Of a DNA stretch of 64,000 nt, positions 22,500 to 34,908 are shown piece by piece. The DNA is from Siphonodentalium dalli (taxonomy: Eukaryota > Mollusca > Scaphopoda > Gadilida > Siphonodentaliidae): assembly GCA_032622095.1 (NCBI GenBank), contig CP136064.1:179152011-179216010 (forward strand), in the 5' to 3' direction. The number at the start of each line of letters is the position of its first letter. The first letter of the stretch is position 1. Under the pieces are notes generated by a model, which had not been told where the DNA came from, did no database searches, and saw nothing but the letters and a program-made list of their open reading frames with translations. The position numbers and the translations under genes were made by a program.

Positions 22500-25130
22500 T
22501 CGACTTTGAGCAACTGAAGTATTTGTTCTAAACGACACATAATATAGACTAACATAATCATACAGAACAAAATCATTGTTTCTCCCCCGCCCTATGGCCC
22601 TATTAGACGTCCTGAACACACCACGAACTGAACAAAATATGATCTCAGTATTAAGAATCATGTAATTATAAAGGACAATTACATAAGGAAATATACAATG
22701 TTTATGGATGGGTTTGTTCCTGAAACAGTGTGGCACTTTGCTTGGCAAATATGAAGGGCGAATTTGCTATATTTTTCAAGAACACTCTACCCAATTTAAA
22801 GACTTCAACACAATACGATCGAATTTAAGCTATATGATCTCTAATTCTCTATATTAACCGAGAGTGTGACGGGAATGTAGTTCTACCAGAGAATACATAA
22901 TTTGTATGGATGGGTTGTGCATGTGTCGCTTTACACAAAGTGGCTGATAAATAAGAAAGACGAATTTGCTGTTTTAGGCCCCCCTACACAATTGAAGTGT
23001 TAAAGTTGAACAACTCACGAACTGAAATGATTGCTGTAAATATTAACTGAGGATGTGGGCAAAAATAGTAATATCGGGGCGCATACATGGTGTTGATGGA
23101 TGGATGGGTTGGTTGGATCCCGAAAGCCTTTAGCACTTTACGAAAATCGGATGGCAAACTCCAAAGGCGAATATTTTTGTTTTGTGGGACCCCTTTATAT
23201 GCCCATTTAAACTCTTGAACACACCATGCGCCGAATATTCATGCTTTTATTATTAAATCAGTGTGAACGAAAAGTAGTGTTATCAGGGAATATACATGTT
23301 ATATGGGTAGTTTGGTTCCCAAAATCCTAGGGTACTTTACAACAGGCGGCTGGCAAAAACCAAAGCTGAATATTTTCTTTGAGCATCCTACCCCATTTAA
23401 AGTCTTAAACACACTAATGGATGGACATTTTCTCAATATTAACTGGGGTGTGGAAAAATGGTATGTAATTCAGGAAATATACCTCTTCATTGCACGATGG
23501 GTGGGTTGGCTGGCTTCCCAATGTCTGGGGCACTTTACAAAAAGTGGCTAGCAAAGAGAAGGCGAAATCTCACTGTTTTGGGTACCATAACCCTTCTAAA
23601 CTCTTTAGCACACACTGAACCGAATATATATGCTCTCATGTATTATTTACAATTTGTATGGTTGGTTTTGTTATCGAAATCCTGGAACACTTTACAAAAG
23701 GCGGCTGGCAAATACGAAATGTAATGTGTTGGGCCACACTACCCCATTTGCAGTCTTGGGACACACAATGAACCGAAAGGATGTGCTCCCATTATCAACT
23801 GCGTGTGTAGAGAAATGGACGCTATATAAAGAGTATAGTATACCAGGGTCTTGAATGTCTGGGTCACTTTACAAAAAGTTGTTGATGAAAGAGAAAGGCG
23901 AATACTCACTGTTTTGGGGGGGACCCCATTAACCCATTTAATATCTTGATCAGAGCATGAACTGAAGTTATATTCTCTCATACTTAGCTGAGTGTGTGAT
24001 CGAAAGGTATTGCTGTCATGGAATTATTAATTGATATATGGGTGATTTGGTTCCCTCGAAATCCTGGAACACTTTAAAAAAAGCGGCTGGCAAACAAGAA
24101 GGCGAATTTTCTATGTCTTAACAGAATGATATGCTCTCAATGTTAACTGAAGTTGTGGACAAATGGGATTATTATCTGGCAATACGAATCTGATGTGGAT
24201 GAGATGGTTCCCGATAGCCTATGGCACTTTACAACAAATGGTCAGCAAATGAAAGGGCTAAATTTTACTCTCAGGGGAGTCCATCCCTATCTGAAGTCTT
24301 GAACACAACACTAGCTCAAGGCATAAGCTTTCCATATTACCCGAGATTGTGGCCGAATGGCAAAGGTCTCGCGAGCCCGCCGTTCGCGAGAACACCGTGG
24401 CACCTTACACAAAGCAGATGGCAAACGATGAACGCGAATTTTAAGGGACCCCTACCCCATGTAAACCATTGAACCTACCACGAACTGAATGGATGTGCCC
24501 TCATGGTCAAACGACGATATGGACAAATGGCTATTCTATAAAGAAATACACAATTGTTATAGATGGGTTAATACCCGACAGTCAGGGACACTTTACAAAA
24601 AGCGACTGAAAAATAAATAATGCGATTTTTCAATGTTTGTATTACCCCCTTCCCAATTAATTTGAAGACTAGAACACACCACGGATTGGAACGATATCAT
24701 CATTGACTGCGTGTATGGACAATGGCGAGTTAATTGTACAAGGACGTAAACAATGTAAATATATGGATTTGGGTTCTGAAAGAATGAGCACTTAACGAAA
24801 AGTGACTGGAAAATAAGAAAGGAATATTTTTGAGGACCCCTACTTTATTTGAAGTCTTGGAAGACACCACATGGTGAAATGATATGACCCCAATATTAAT
24901 TGAGGGCTTGACCAAAGGTTAGTTTTTATCAGAATATACATATGTGTTGGTTCCAGAAAGTCTGCATCATGTGGCACTCCACAACAAGCGGCTGGCAAAT
25001 GTTCACTGTTGTATGTACCCCTACCCTATTTGAGGTCTTGAACACATCATGTACTGAAGGGATTATGAATTCAATATCAACATATATTGTGGCCGAAACT
25101 ATGCGATATATAAGTATGTGGTAGTTCTAT
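22500..25130 (+). repeat. Degenerate tandem array, ~13 units of ~187 bp
   Basis: The landmark cactttacaaaaagcggct then ggcaaa recurs at 22734, 22927, 23134, 23333, 23531, 23688, 23865, 24070, 24225, 24401, 24589, 24789 and 24975, a mean step of 187 bases (range 155-207). Around it each unit has a ggatgggttggttcccgaaa phrase before it and accccta-cccatttaa, then gtcttgaacacacca, after it. Units are far diverged, so this is an old array. Many short open frames here are by-products. Confidence 0.85.
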
Positions 25131-25789
25131 CCGGACTCCGGAGTAAACAATTTATCTGGGAGGGAGACTGTATGGGGAAAATTAGGATGTAATCCAGTTG
25201 GAACTGATTGGATACAATGATATACACATAGTTTCGTTGGAGCTGATTGGACGGAATGCTACACAGATAATTATGTTTTCGTCATTGATACGCCCGTCGC
25301 CGTGAGATTGCAGACGATCTGGAGGTGGTAAATTTCGCGCTCAGCAGGGTTTCAATGCTTTTCACGAAGTTTTAACAAATGGCAGCATTATGGAAATCGC
25401 TTTGTTTTCGAGATAAATGTCTGAACCCCGTCAACTATTTTAATATTTTCGCGCTGACTGAGTTGCTGTACATAAAAAGAGTATTTCTGATCAAATTACA
25501 TTCAGTATGGCGCATAGAAGTTCAGTCTTAGGACCACTGTATACCAAAAAGTAATGATATGCTTTTTCTATTTGCCACAATGACAGAGAGGGGACGTTTT
25601 AATGTGATTACTCAATTGTCCATAGTTCAAACTACTGCATTTCAATCTTAAACGCGAATGGAGTACTTGTGCATCTATACGTCGGACATGCTGGGTTCTC
25701 CAGCTGTCCAATTATTGTAATCTCTGTATACCATTATTGGTTTTTTGAGAATAAACTATTGATTGGTTGATTGATATGCGACACTTATT
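25131..25789. other. Array-to-arm junction; no gene
   Basis: Two diverged copies of a gttggaactgattgga phrase (25197 and 25235) occur. Otherwise there is no recognised content. Confidence 0.35.
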
Positions 25790-27277
25790 GTATGTAATAG
25801 CAAATAAAATACGTTGTTGTTGTTGTAATTTGGGGTCTGGAAGCCTGAACACGTCTTTAATCACTTAAGCAATGTCCCCGGGCTCAATTTTCAGCAAAAG
25901 AATTATGTTGGGTCCCAGTATGATCAATTGGGAAGTTTGGTAAAGTTCTGAACCAAAATATGTAATATTTCGACCAAAAACGTGTTTGGGGGAGGGTTAG
26001 CTAAAATCCATTATTTTGCAAATTGTTCTAAATTTCTGTTAACTTCTTTCTGCATATGCTTGGCAAATAACTGCATCACCATAGGAATTAAATATTTGGG
26101 CATTATAACAATATCCATTTGAATGATATTAATGTTCGAAAAATAATATTTTTGTGAAAAAGTGCAATTTTTCAGCAAAAAATAAATATTTTGGCTCCAA
26201 ATGGCAGGAAAATCTAAATTAACCAACACTTTTTTTCATATCAGGTAGAAGTATGGTATGATGTAGTAATTTTAACCCCAATAATATGGGCAAATAGGCT
26301 AGGACATAGCCACAGGGCTCGCTTTACTAAAATCGTTAATTTCTGGAAAAAGTCACTGGAGGGTATCGCTAATCGTCGATTTGACAATAGCCACCACCTA
26401 TTCCGTTATTTTTCAATTTCTGTCAAATTCTTTCTACTTGTGTTGTCAAGATAACTACTGAGCCATATGTTATATAGTTGGTCACGTTGTTTATAACAAA
26501 GGTTTTAGTACTTAACATCGATGTTAATGCATGCAAAATTAACTGTTATCAATACAATAATTGTTGTTGTTGTAACTGGGGGTCTGAAAGCCTGAACACA
26601 TCTCTAATCGATTAAACGACATCTCTGTACAACACTTTCAGTACAATATTATATTGGGTCCCATTCAGATCAATTCAAAAATGTTTGTAATGACATTATC
26701 AAAAATATGTATTTTTTTCGACCAAAAACGTGTTTGGGGGAGGGGTAGCTAAAATCCAATATCTCGCAAACCGTTCAAAATTGTTGTTAACTTCTTTCTT
26801 CATATGCTTGGTAGATAACTACTACACCATATGACCTAAATATTTTAATATTATTGCAATATACGTTTGAATGATAATGTTCGAAAAATATAATTGTTTT
26901 GAAAAAGAGTGATTTTTCAACAAAAAATAAATGTTTCGGCTCCAAATGGCACGAAAATCCAAATTAACCAACACTTCTTGCATATCAGGTACAAATATGG
27001 TACGCTGTAGTCATTTTAATACAAACGATGTGGGCAAATAACTTAGGACATAGCCGCAGGGCTCACTTTACCAAAATCGTTAATTTCTGGGAAAAGTCAC
27101 TGGTGGGTATCGTTCATCGTCAATTTGAGAATAGCCACCACCAATTCCGTTATTTTTCACTATCATTTTCGTAAAGAGTATATATTTCTCCTTTAAATAC
27201 AGTTAGTTTTAACTTGTTCTACCGTGGGTAGGGGTGTCTCGAAAACTAGAGCTCTTTTTCGATTTGGCCGCTGCACT

Positions 27278-27726
27278 ACAAAATATAGTAATGTACCATA
27301 CATGTTATTCCTTCTAACCAGTTGGGTTATTTCAATATTACTCGGAGGGGTTACCCAAAACATGCATCAATAATTGGGCTTCGGTGCAATTAATTATTAG
27401 TTAATTAATTATTAATTGCATTTCAGCAGATTATATGCTTTAATACAAATCTATTAATTGCGCTGACGCGCAGCAATTGAATTGCATTTCAGTGCAATCT
27501 GTTATATATTTTGGAACTTCTGTCTGTGTATGTATGTATGTATATATGTGCGATAGAGACTCAAAAACTGCTCAACTGATCCGACTCAAATTTGGTATGT
27601 ACATGTAGGCTTACTTTGATCCCAGGAACAATATGGGCAGGTCCAATTTCACGTGCGACTGTGTCCTTGACCTCACTCATATACACTCATAAAGGCATGT
27701 TTCTGGACAGATTGAACAATAGTTTT
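27278..27726. repeat. GCAATT-type repeat remnants and GTAT microsatellite
   Basis: Decayed ttgcgctgacgcgcagcaa-type palindromes (27375-27510) belong with the family at 56.97 kb. After them comes a tgtatgtatgtatg microsatellite, then the actgctcaactgatccgac phrase similar to that near 460. Confidence 0.6.
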
Positions 27727-30440
27727 TAGCTCACCTGAGACGAAGTCTCCGGTGGAGCTATAGTCATCACTCCTCGTCCGTCGTCCGTCCGTGCGTCCGT
27801 CCGTCTGTCTGTCTGTCCGTCCGTCCGTCAACTTAAAAAAAAAACATCTTCTCCTCTGAAACCATCATACCGAATTGGTTCATATTTGGTGTGGATGTTC
27901 CCTAGGTGACTCTCATTCAGATTTGTTCAAATGAGGTCACTGGGTCAAATAGTTGCGAAACCAGGGCCATAACTCTATTCCTCCATAGTAATTCTTACAA
28001 CAACTTCTTGTCCATAACCATTGTGCCGATTTAGCTAATATTTGGTATGGAGGGTCCTTGGGTGACTGGTGTTCAGATTTGTTCAAATGAGGTCACCCGG
28101 TCAATTAGTTGAGAAACCAGGGCCATAACTCATAGTAATTCTTACAATGACTTCTTCTAAAAAAATATTGGTCCGATTTAGCTTATATTTGGTACTGAGC
28201 GATCTTGGGTGACTGGGAATCAGATTTGTTCAAATTGGGTCACTGGGTCAAATAGGGGCAGGGCCAGGGACATTTCTAAAAACAAAAAATTAAATTTTAA
28301 CATTTTGACCTTTAATTTTTGTTTAGGACACATCACAGTCTCATATTTCTTACCTAGATTTTTCTTAGCATGTTCTTCATCTGTATGGATTTTGGTATTG
28401 TTTATTTAACCCCTTCCACTCTTGTTTTGATATAGAATTCATCCAAGACAGGATTACTCAAACATTTTTCATCTGATCAACACCAAATTTGGTATATGAA
28501 TTTTTGACACTTATATACAGATCAAGTTAAAATATGGGTTTGATCCGATATATTTTAACAGAGTTATGGCCATAATTCCCCAAAAAATAATAAAAAATTC
28601 AGGAACTCCTTGATCAATTTATGTAGCTATAGGCAGAGTCCCCAGGGAGTGTATTCATGTCATTCATAATTTAAATGAGATTAATGGTGTTATCAATGAA
28701 GCACCCTTGTTGTTTACATTATCACTCAGTGGTCATTAAAATCAGATTAATTTCATTTTCTCCAAGAGTGTCTGGCATTTGTAGTATGAGGTTCCCAGAG
28801 GGTGAATTCATGTTGCTCCACACAGCAGGCTAGCATAACCAAATACACCATCTGAGAACCTTATTCTGCTTAGGCCTCATCTTCTGGGAAGTATCTAGAA
28901 TCTCAAGATCTCATTCTGCTTAGGCCTCATCTTCTGGGAAGTATCTATAGTATCAAATTTACATTGTTGTTAGTTAAATTTCCCTTCTAGGAAGTTTCTG
29001 TATCCCTTAATTTGCAGAAGATAAAATTCATGATTGAGGTGCCCAATGGGTGAACATCACCAATTTCAACTGGGGAACTTCAATCTTATTCTAGGTCTTC
29101 CATAGCAGTTGAGGGCCTTATCAGAATGAGGTCCCCAGAGGGTGAATTTAGTGATACTAGACCGCTGCGGGCTAGTATCACTAAATTCACCATCTGGGGA
29201 CCTCATTCTGCAAATAACAGACAAGACTATCTCAAGGCTTGATTGTATAAACAGTGTGTTGCTTGAGGCCAGACATGCACAATGTAGGAACAGACATGCT
29301 TTTAGTGATCCTATCCCACACAGCGGGCTAGCATCACCAAATTCACCATTTGGAGACCTCATTCTGCTTAGGCCTCATCTTCTGGGAAGTATCTATAGTA
29401 TCAAATTTACATTGTTGTTAGTTAAATTTCCCTTCTAGGAAGTTTCTATATCCCCTAATTTGCAGAAGATAAAATTCATAATTGAGGGGCCCAATGGGTG
29501 AACATCACCAACTTCAACTGGGGAAATTCAATTTTATTCTAGGTCTTCCATAGCAGTTGAGAGTCTTAGTGTCACTAAATTCACCCTCTGGGGACCTCAT
29601 TCTGCAAATGACAGATACACTATCACACTATTTCAAGGCTTGTTGTATAATACATTGTGTTGCTTGAGGCCAGGCATGCACAATGTAGGAACAGACACGC
29701 TTTTTGTGATGCTATCCCGCACAGCAGGCTAGCATCACCAAATTCACCCTCTGGCGACCTCATTCTGCTTAGGCCTCATCTTCTGGGAAGTATCGATAGT
29801 ATCAAATTTACATTGTTGTTAGTTAAATTTCCCTTCTAGGAAGTTTCTATATCCCCTAATTTGCAGAAGATAAAATTCATAAATGAGGTGCCCAATGGGT
29901 GAATATCACCAACTTCAACTGGGGAACTTAATTTTTATCCTTATCAGATTTGTGAAAATGGGATCACAAAGTCAAATAAGGGCAGAGCAAGAGACTTAAC
30001 TATTTCACTACATAGTAATTCTTAAAATATGTTTGCAAGATCTAGTTGGCTTATATAGAATGGAATGTTCTTCCTTGACTGCAATTCAGATTTTTTTAAT
30101 GGGGTCACCTGGTCAAATAGGGGCCAAGCGAAGGACAGTTTCCCTCTTAATATGCTTCCTTCACAAGGACCATCAGGTCTATTTGACTGATATTTATGAT
30201 ATGTATGAAGGGTTCTTTGGTGTCTGCGATTCAAATTATTCAGATGGAGTCACCAGGTTTAAATAGGGTGGGACCAGGGACATAACTATATGTCTCTATA
30301 GTAATTCTTAAAATGTCTTCTCAAGAGAGTTTGGACTATTTAGCTTACATATAGTATGGAGGAATCAGGAAGATCCTTTAGTGACTGAGATTCAGATTTG
30401 TTAAAATGAGGTCAACCTGTCAAGAAATGGCAGGCTATGG
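27727..30440 (+). mobile_element. Helentron-like (pearl-like) element, family B, split by a MITE cluster
   Basis: It starts with a palindromic TAGCTCACCTGAGACG..CGGTGGAGCTA segment, then a cgtccgtccgtctgtctg microsatellite. Next come core units of about 155 bp marked by tcagatttgttcaaatgagg and ccagggccataact (27920, 28075, 28221). The same core words resume at about 29945, 30080, 30235 and 30390, so the intervening 28.3-29.9 kb appears to be inserted or rearranged. The downstream end was not located. The layout of subterminal inverted repeat, microsatellite and tandem core matches what is recalled for bivalve pearl elements. Confidence 0.55.
28768..29945. mobile_element. Cluster of palindromic MITEs with tandem ~400-450-bp spacing
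   Basis: The arm gaatgaggtccccagaggg then tgaattt and its complement occur as a full palindrome at 29126-29214. Diverged or half copies lie at 28776, 29305, 29568 and 29708. Between them a spacer with gaagtatctatagtatcaaa recurs at 28937, 29386 and 29789, so MITE plus spacer has been amplified in tandem. Confidence 0.8.
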
Positions 30441-31302
30441 GGAGTTAACACTTTTGTGTATAATAAAATCATTGAAATACCAAATTCATTAAAACATCTA
30501 CCTTGGAACCACCTGACTGATTGGTCTGACATACATGTATTGTGTTTTGGGTCCATGGATAATTGGGCTTCAAACATGTTTAAATGGTTTTAGAAAAAGG
30601 CGCTTGTGAGATTGGAAATTTCCAACAATTGAGAAAGTTTGAGGTGTCGGTTGTGAAATTCCAACCTAAGACTTGGGAGTCTGGATCCCGGTCGGGAAGG
30701 GACTTGTTGAGCTGGAGGAGGGGGGTGATCAGTAGTGTACAGTTGGCAATTTCAAGGTGGATTTTTACCAAGCTACATACTTGAAGTCTCTCTAGCCACA
30801 TATCCTGTTTAAATCTACTTCTTTTAAAGTGATTATGACTGACTGTTTTGGTCTCCAGAGTCCCAGTCTTATCAGTCTTTGCAGTCTGGTGAGCGACCCC
30901 ACAGTCATTGACTGTCTTGTTTCTTTCTCCTAATACTTTTCCGGATGGTGGGACAAAAAATGTCTATAATGAGGCATTGAATAAGGCAATCATTTCAAAC
31001 TCGCAATTCCCCATCAGACTCAATTTTGCAATGTACAGACGCTGTATATTCTGCCCAGATGGAGGCAAGCACAAGGAAATCCCTAAATAGCCCGGACGAA
31101 GTCGGCACTTCAGCTAGTTATTAATAATTATGAATTTGGCGTAGCTCCCATCTATATGAGCCAAATTAGCATATTTTTATTGTCCTAAGAAAATAAAATC
31201 CATTCTAATTTCTAGCTTTTTAAAATTGGTCATGGTCTGTATACCGGTAAATGCTGAATGATTAAAAAAAATTGTCCTTTTCAGCATTTATGCAATACCT
31301 CT
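30441..31302. other. No gene recognised
   Basis: A ttccaac-attg phrase near 30615 also occurs near 13545 and 19330, indicating a weak dispersed repeat. Open frames here are below 75 codons and have no domain. Confidence 0.3.
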
Positions 31303-31434
31303 TTAACCCTTTCATGACGGGAGCTGCGCTGGTGCAGCATTAAAGATCCTGTGCCAGTGCATTCTATTATATATACCGGTACATATACTTGCATATATAA
31401 GAGAATGCATTGGCACAGTCATGGAAGGGTTAAT
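31303..31434. mobile_element. Palindromic MITE, gtgcagcattaaagatcctg family
   Basis: AACCCTTTCATG tips with inner gtgccagtgcattct arms facing each other across a TA-rich centre. Related copies lie at 35012-35095 (half), 56053-56170 and 58321-58505. Confidence 0.8.
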
Positions 31435-31574
31435 ACTGACAAAATTGAAAAAGTGAGCCCGGCCCTGTGTCTCTTTCTGGCACCCCTGGTATTGGATACT
31501 ATTACAGGGCATGAGTATATTAAGTTCTGTCACTGAGTCATGATGATATTGGATCCATCTAGCTCCTGTTCTGT

Positions 31575-31725
31575 GGTTTAAGTGCTGCAGGTCAAAGTTC
31601 TGGAGGTGCATTCCATATATGGAATTCATGAATATTCATGAATTCCATATATGGAGCTTTTGACTATTCATGAATTCCATATATGGAATGCACCTCCAGA
31701 ATTTTTACCTGTAGCACATAAACTG
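31575..31725. repeat. Long perfect-armed palindrome
   Basis: ggaggtgcattccatatatg then gaattcatgaata is followed by its reverse complement. The central 31618-31690 part is made of three attcatgaattccatatatg-like words. Outer arms continue to ctgcaggtcaaag and ctttttacctgtag-type ends. Such sequence can extrude as a cruciform. Confidence 0.85.
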
Positions 31726-31880
31726 TGGAACGAGTGATGGATGAATTCAATATGGCTGCGATTTAGTGATCTCACTTATCTACACAAATACTCGCACAGT
31801 CACAGTTACACAGTAGACAGTTTGCTTACATCCACATGGGCTTGTAACCAAGCCTTGAAATAGGGTGTCTGTCATTTGCA

Positions 31881-32085
31881 GAATGAGGTCCCCAGAGGGT
31901 GAATTTAGTGATGCTACCCCACATAGTGGGCTAGCATCACCAAATTCGCCCTCTGGGGCCTCATTAATTCTGCTGAGGTGCATTAAAGCAGAATGAGGTC
32001 CCCAGAGGGTGAATTTGGTGATGCTAGCCCGCTATGCGGGGTAGCATCACTAAATTCACCCCTTGGGGACCTCATTCTGCAAATG
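31881..32085. mobile_element. Two adjacent gaatgaggtccccagaggg MITEs
   Basis: Two complete palindromes, 31881-31970 and 31989-32079, lie about 20 bases apart. Outside them, the words tgtctgtcatttgcag and ctgcaaatgacagacac extend the inverted symmetry, as does ccaagccttgaaat against atttcaaggcttg. Confidence 0.85.
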
Positions 32086-32290
32086 ACAGACACACTATTT
32101 CAAGGCTTGCTTGTAACCAGATCCACAACATCCTCCATGCACAGCCCTCCCCTAGATCATGTCATGAATCTCTACTCTGGCAAACGCTGTTGAGATCATA
32201 TATTCCACCAGTACAATTAACCTTGGAACTTTTTGAAGTTTTGACAGTGAACCTTATAAAAATAACAAGGGGAATATAATTCTTAGTTAT

Positions 32291-33110
32291 TAGCTCAACT
32301 TTACTTTGTAAAGTTTGAGCTATTGCCATGGCTTTGTCATCCGTCATGCGTGATCCGTCAACAATTTCCTTTAGCACGGGCTACAGGTCGTACCTTTGGT
32401 GGGATCATTATGAAATTTGTCATGGCTGTTGACATTGACATGTAGATGGGAACGAGTCACTTTGGGGTCATTCGGCAAAAAAATATGGCCGCTAGTGGCC
32501 ATCTTGGATTTCAAAATTCAATCCATTAGCACGGGCTACAGGTCGTACTGTTTGTCTGATCATCAGGAAATTTGTCATGGATGTTATTATTGATATGTAG
32601 ATAGGAACTAGTCATATTGGGGTCGTTTGGCCAAAAAACATTGCCCACAGCAGCCATCTTGGATTTTACTCTTTGCATGACTAAATCCTTTGGCACGGGC
32701 TACAGGTCGTAGCTTTGGTCGGATCTTCATGAAATTTGTCATGGATGTTAACAATGACATGTAGATGGGAACGAGTCATTTTGGGGTCATTCGGCCAAAA
32801 AACATGGCCGCCAGCTGCCATCTTGGATTTTACTCTTTGCATGACTAAATCCTTTGGCACAGGCTACAGGTCGTAGCTTTGGTCGGATCTTCATGAAATG
32901 TGTCATGGATGTTAACAATGACATGTAGATGGGAACAAGTCTTTTTGGGGTCATTCGGCAAAAATACATGGCTGCTAGTGGCCATCTTGGATTTTACTCT
33001 TTGCATAACTAGGCCTTTCAACTTTCCACATTGCTAATCACTCCATTGACTGTAACACATGAAATTATTCCCTTTCCAAGTTGAGCTACAGTGTCATTGA
33101 CACTTTCATT
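32291..33110 (+). mobile_element. Helentron-like (pearl-like) element, family A, short copy
   Basis: It begins TAGCTCAACTTTAC, immediately followed by its own near-palindrome GTAAAGTTTGAGCTA. It ends AAGTTGAGCT, then CAGTGTCATTGACACTTTC, whose gtgtcattgacac is a hairpin near the 3' end. AGCTCAACTT and AAGTTGAGCT are perfect subterminal inverted repeats. The interior is four to five core units of about 160 bp with gggctacaggtcgta and ggccatcttggatttt landmarks. This compact copy defines the family limits. Confidence 0.75.
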
Positions 33111-34040
33111 ATCTGTTCATTAATAATGTACTTCACTGAAGGTGAATCGGCAGATTCGGACTGGAATGTCACAAAAGCGAGCATAATTTTATGCTCAGTT
33201 TAACGACATATTGTGGACTTATTTCATTGATTAAATCAAATCATTTAGTATCCATACACTATCCACATTGGAAGAATGCAGCAATGAACTTAGATTATGG
33301 AAAATTCCAATTACAGCGACTGTACCATTTCAGAGAACACAATTATTTAACTGCTTACAAATGTAAATATTTACTAATTTATTCGGGACGCATTATTGGG
33401 CATAAACATTACAGCAATGATTGCGCTGATAATAGTCATTACATTCAATTTGTTTATAACAAAGATGCTGTTTTCTGACTAGTTGGATATCAAATTTATG
33501 AAAATATCTTATTTTGGCATGAGTATTTGTTATTCTGTTTGGAACACCTCAGCGGAGTGTTTCTCATCACTTTAAACAAAGCTTTCCACCCAAAAGCCAA
33601 CAGTAATGTCCAAAATAATCGACTCCTTAACCACAGCAGAATTATGGGCAATTTTTCAGGATTTAGTCGGAAATATGTTTCTATCAATGACGATATATGT
33701 ACTAGTAGTAACAAATGGCGATTGGTTGAAAGTAATTTCCGTCATGACGTTGGTGAACCACTGAGGAAGCTTAAACTTTGTTTAGTATTAGCCTAAAGAA
33801 AAGTAATTCTTGTGCATGGTGTCTGATGGTGATATCATCATCATGCAGTCGTCGTATGCATAGTCAGATATTCCGCTGAGGGTTGAGGGAATGGGTCCTC
33901 TACAGCCTCTGGGGGAAAAATTTCAATCCATGCAACCAATTGCGAATATCTAGTATCTTTAACAGTTAATCAGCCATGAAATATTCTTTCATCAGCTAAC
34001 ATCTGGTCAACATGATCAGTCAAGCCTGCAAGTTGTGTAC
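33111..34040. other. Intergenic with half of a palindromic MITE
   Basis: At 33600-33690 one arm of the MITE defined at 34041-34232 is present (ccttaaccacagcagaatta then tgggcaa). No gene is recognised. An 89-codon frame overlapping it is repeat-derived. Confidence 0.5.
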
Positions 34041-34232
34041 AGTAATGCTCTAAGTAATCGACTTCTTAACCACAGCAGAATTATGGGTAACTTTTCAGGA
34101 TTTAGTCGGAAATATGACTTGTTGCTCCCGAGAGCTTTCCGATGAATGGCATCAAGCCATATTTCCGACTAAATCCTGAAAAGTTACCCATAATTCTGCT
34201 GTGGTTAAGAAGTCGATTACTTAGAGCATTAC
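34041..34232. mobile_element. Palindromic MITE, ccacagcagaattatgggta family (complete)
   Basis: The arms run from CAGTAATGCTCTAAGTAATC to its complement GATTACTTAGAGCATTACTG, about 90 bp each. They meet at a short centre with gagagctttccgatgaatgg. Other copies: 50637-50803, 54131-54345, 57312-57475 and 60541-60719, with partial copies at 33600, 34909 and 58731. Confidence 0.9.
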
Positions 34233-34245
34233 TGTATCTCATATG

Positions 34246-34505
34246 CAGAATCAGGTCCCCAGAGGGTGAATTTAGTGATGCTATCCCGCACAGTGTAGAA
34301 GATAAAATGCATAATCATGGTGACTTAATGGGTTAACATGACCAACTTCAACTGGGGAAATTCAATCTGATCCTAGGTCTCCCATAGCTGTTGAGGCCTA
34401 AGCAGAATGAGGTTCCCAGAGGGTGAATTTGGTGATGTTAGCCCACCTTGCAGGATAGCATCACTAAACTCACCTTCTGGGGGCCTCATTCTGCAAATGA
34501 CAGAC
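34246..34505. mobile_element. One half and one full gaatgaggtccccagaggg MITE
   Basis: One arm lies at 34246-34295. A complete palindrome lies at 34403-34494, followed by the typical tgcaaatgacagacac flank. Confidence 0.75.
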
Positions 34506-34734
34506 ACCCCTATTTGTAGCCTTGTCACAGTGGAGAATCACTTGGTTTCGAGGTTGGTGAGTACCATGCATACAAAATGGCTGAGGCTAGTGCAAATTAA
34601 AAAAAACATAATATATGAGGAACTGACATAAAACATTGCATTTTTACTGTTAAGAGCATATGCAAGTTTATTTCTGAAACAAGTTGATTCCTTATTTGTT
34701 CGGAAATTATTGGTGGTTTTCTATAACATTCTGA

Positions 34735-34850
34735 CCAAAGTTGCCAGTCGGAGGTGCGTGGAAGGTCCAGTCGGAGGTCCAGTCCAGTCGGAGGTCCAGT
34801 CCATACATCTTGGAGAATCCTTCGACTGAAAACTTTAGTCAGAATGTTGG
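34735..34850. repeat. ccagtcggaggt minisatellite within a hairpin
   Basis: Four copies of ccagtcggaggt(g/c) (34745-34800) are framed by acattctgaccaaagtt and aactttagtcagaatgt, which are inverted. A small insertion or slippage event inside a hairpin loop is likely. Confidence 0.7.
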
Positions 34851-34908
34851 AGAAAACAAATGTGAATTTGGACATAAGTGAGGTATCAGCTTGTTTGAAA
34901 AATAGTAT

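Larger units (their letters stand above)
21397..27277. mobile_element. 5.9-kb foldback element enclosing a ~187-bp tandem array
   Basis: TAGTACAGCGGCCAAA on the left and TTTGGCCGCTGCACTA on the right start a long inverted homology. The left arm (to about 22490) and right arm (from about 25790) differ in length because each is built of direct subrepeats: near-750-bp units in the right arm, and one full plus one shortened unit in the left. Each subrepeat ends at a run of tacaacaacaacaa or its complement. The interior is a degenerate tandem array. No transposase frame is visible. Confidence 0.8.
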
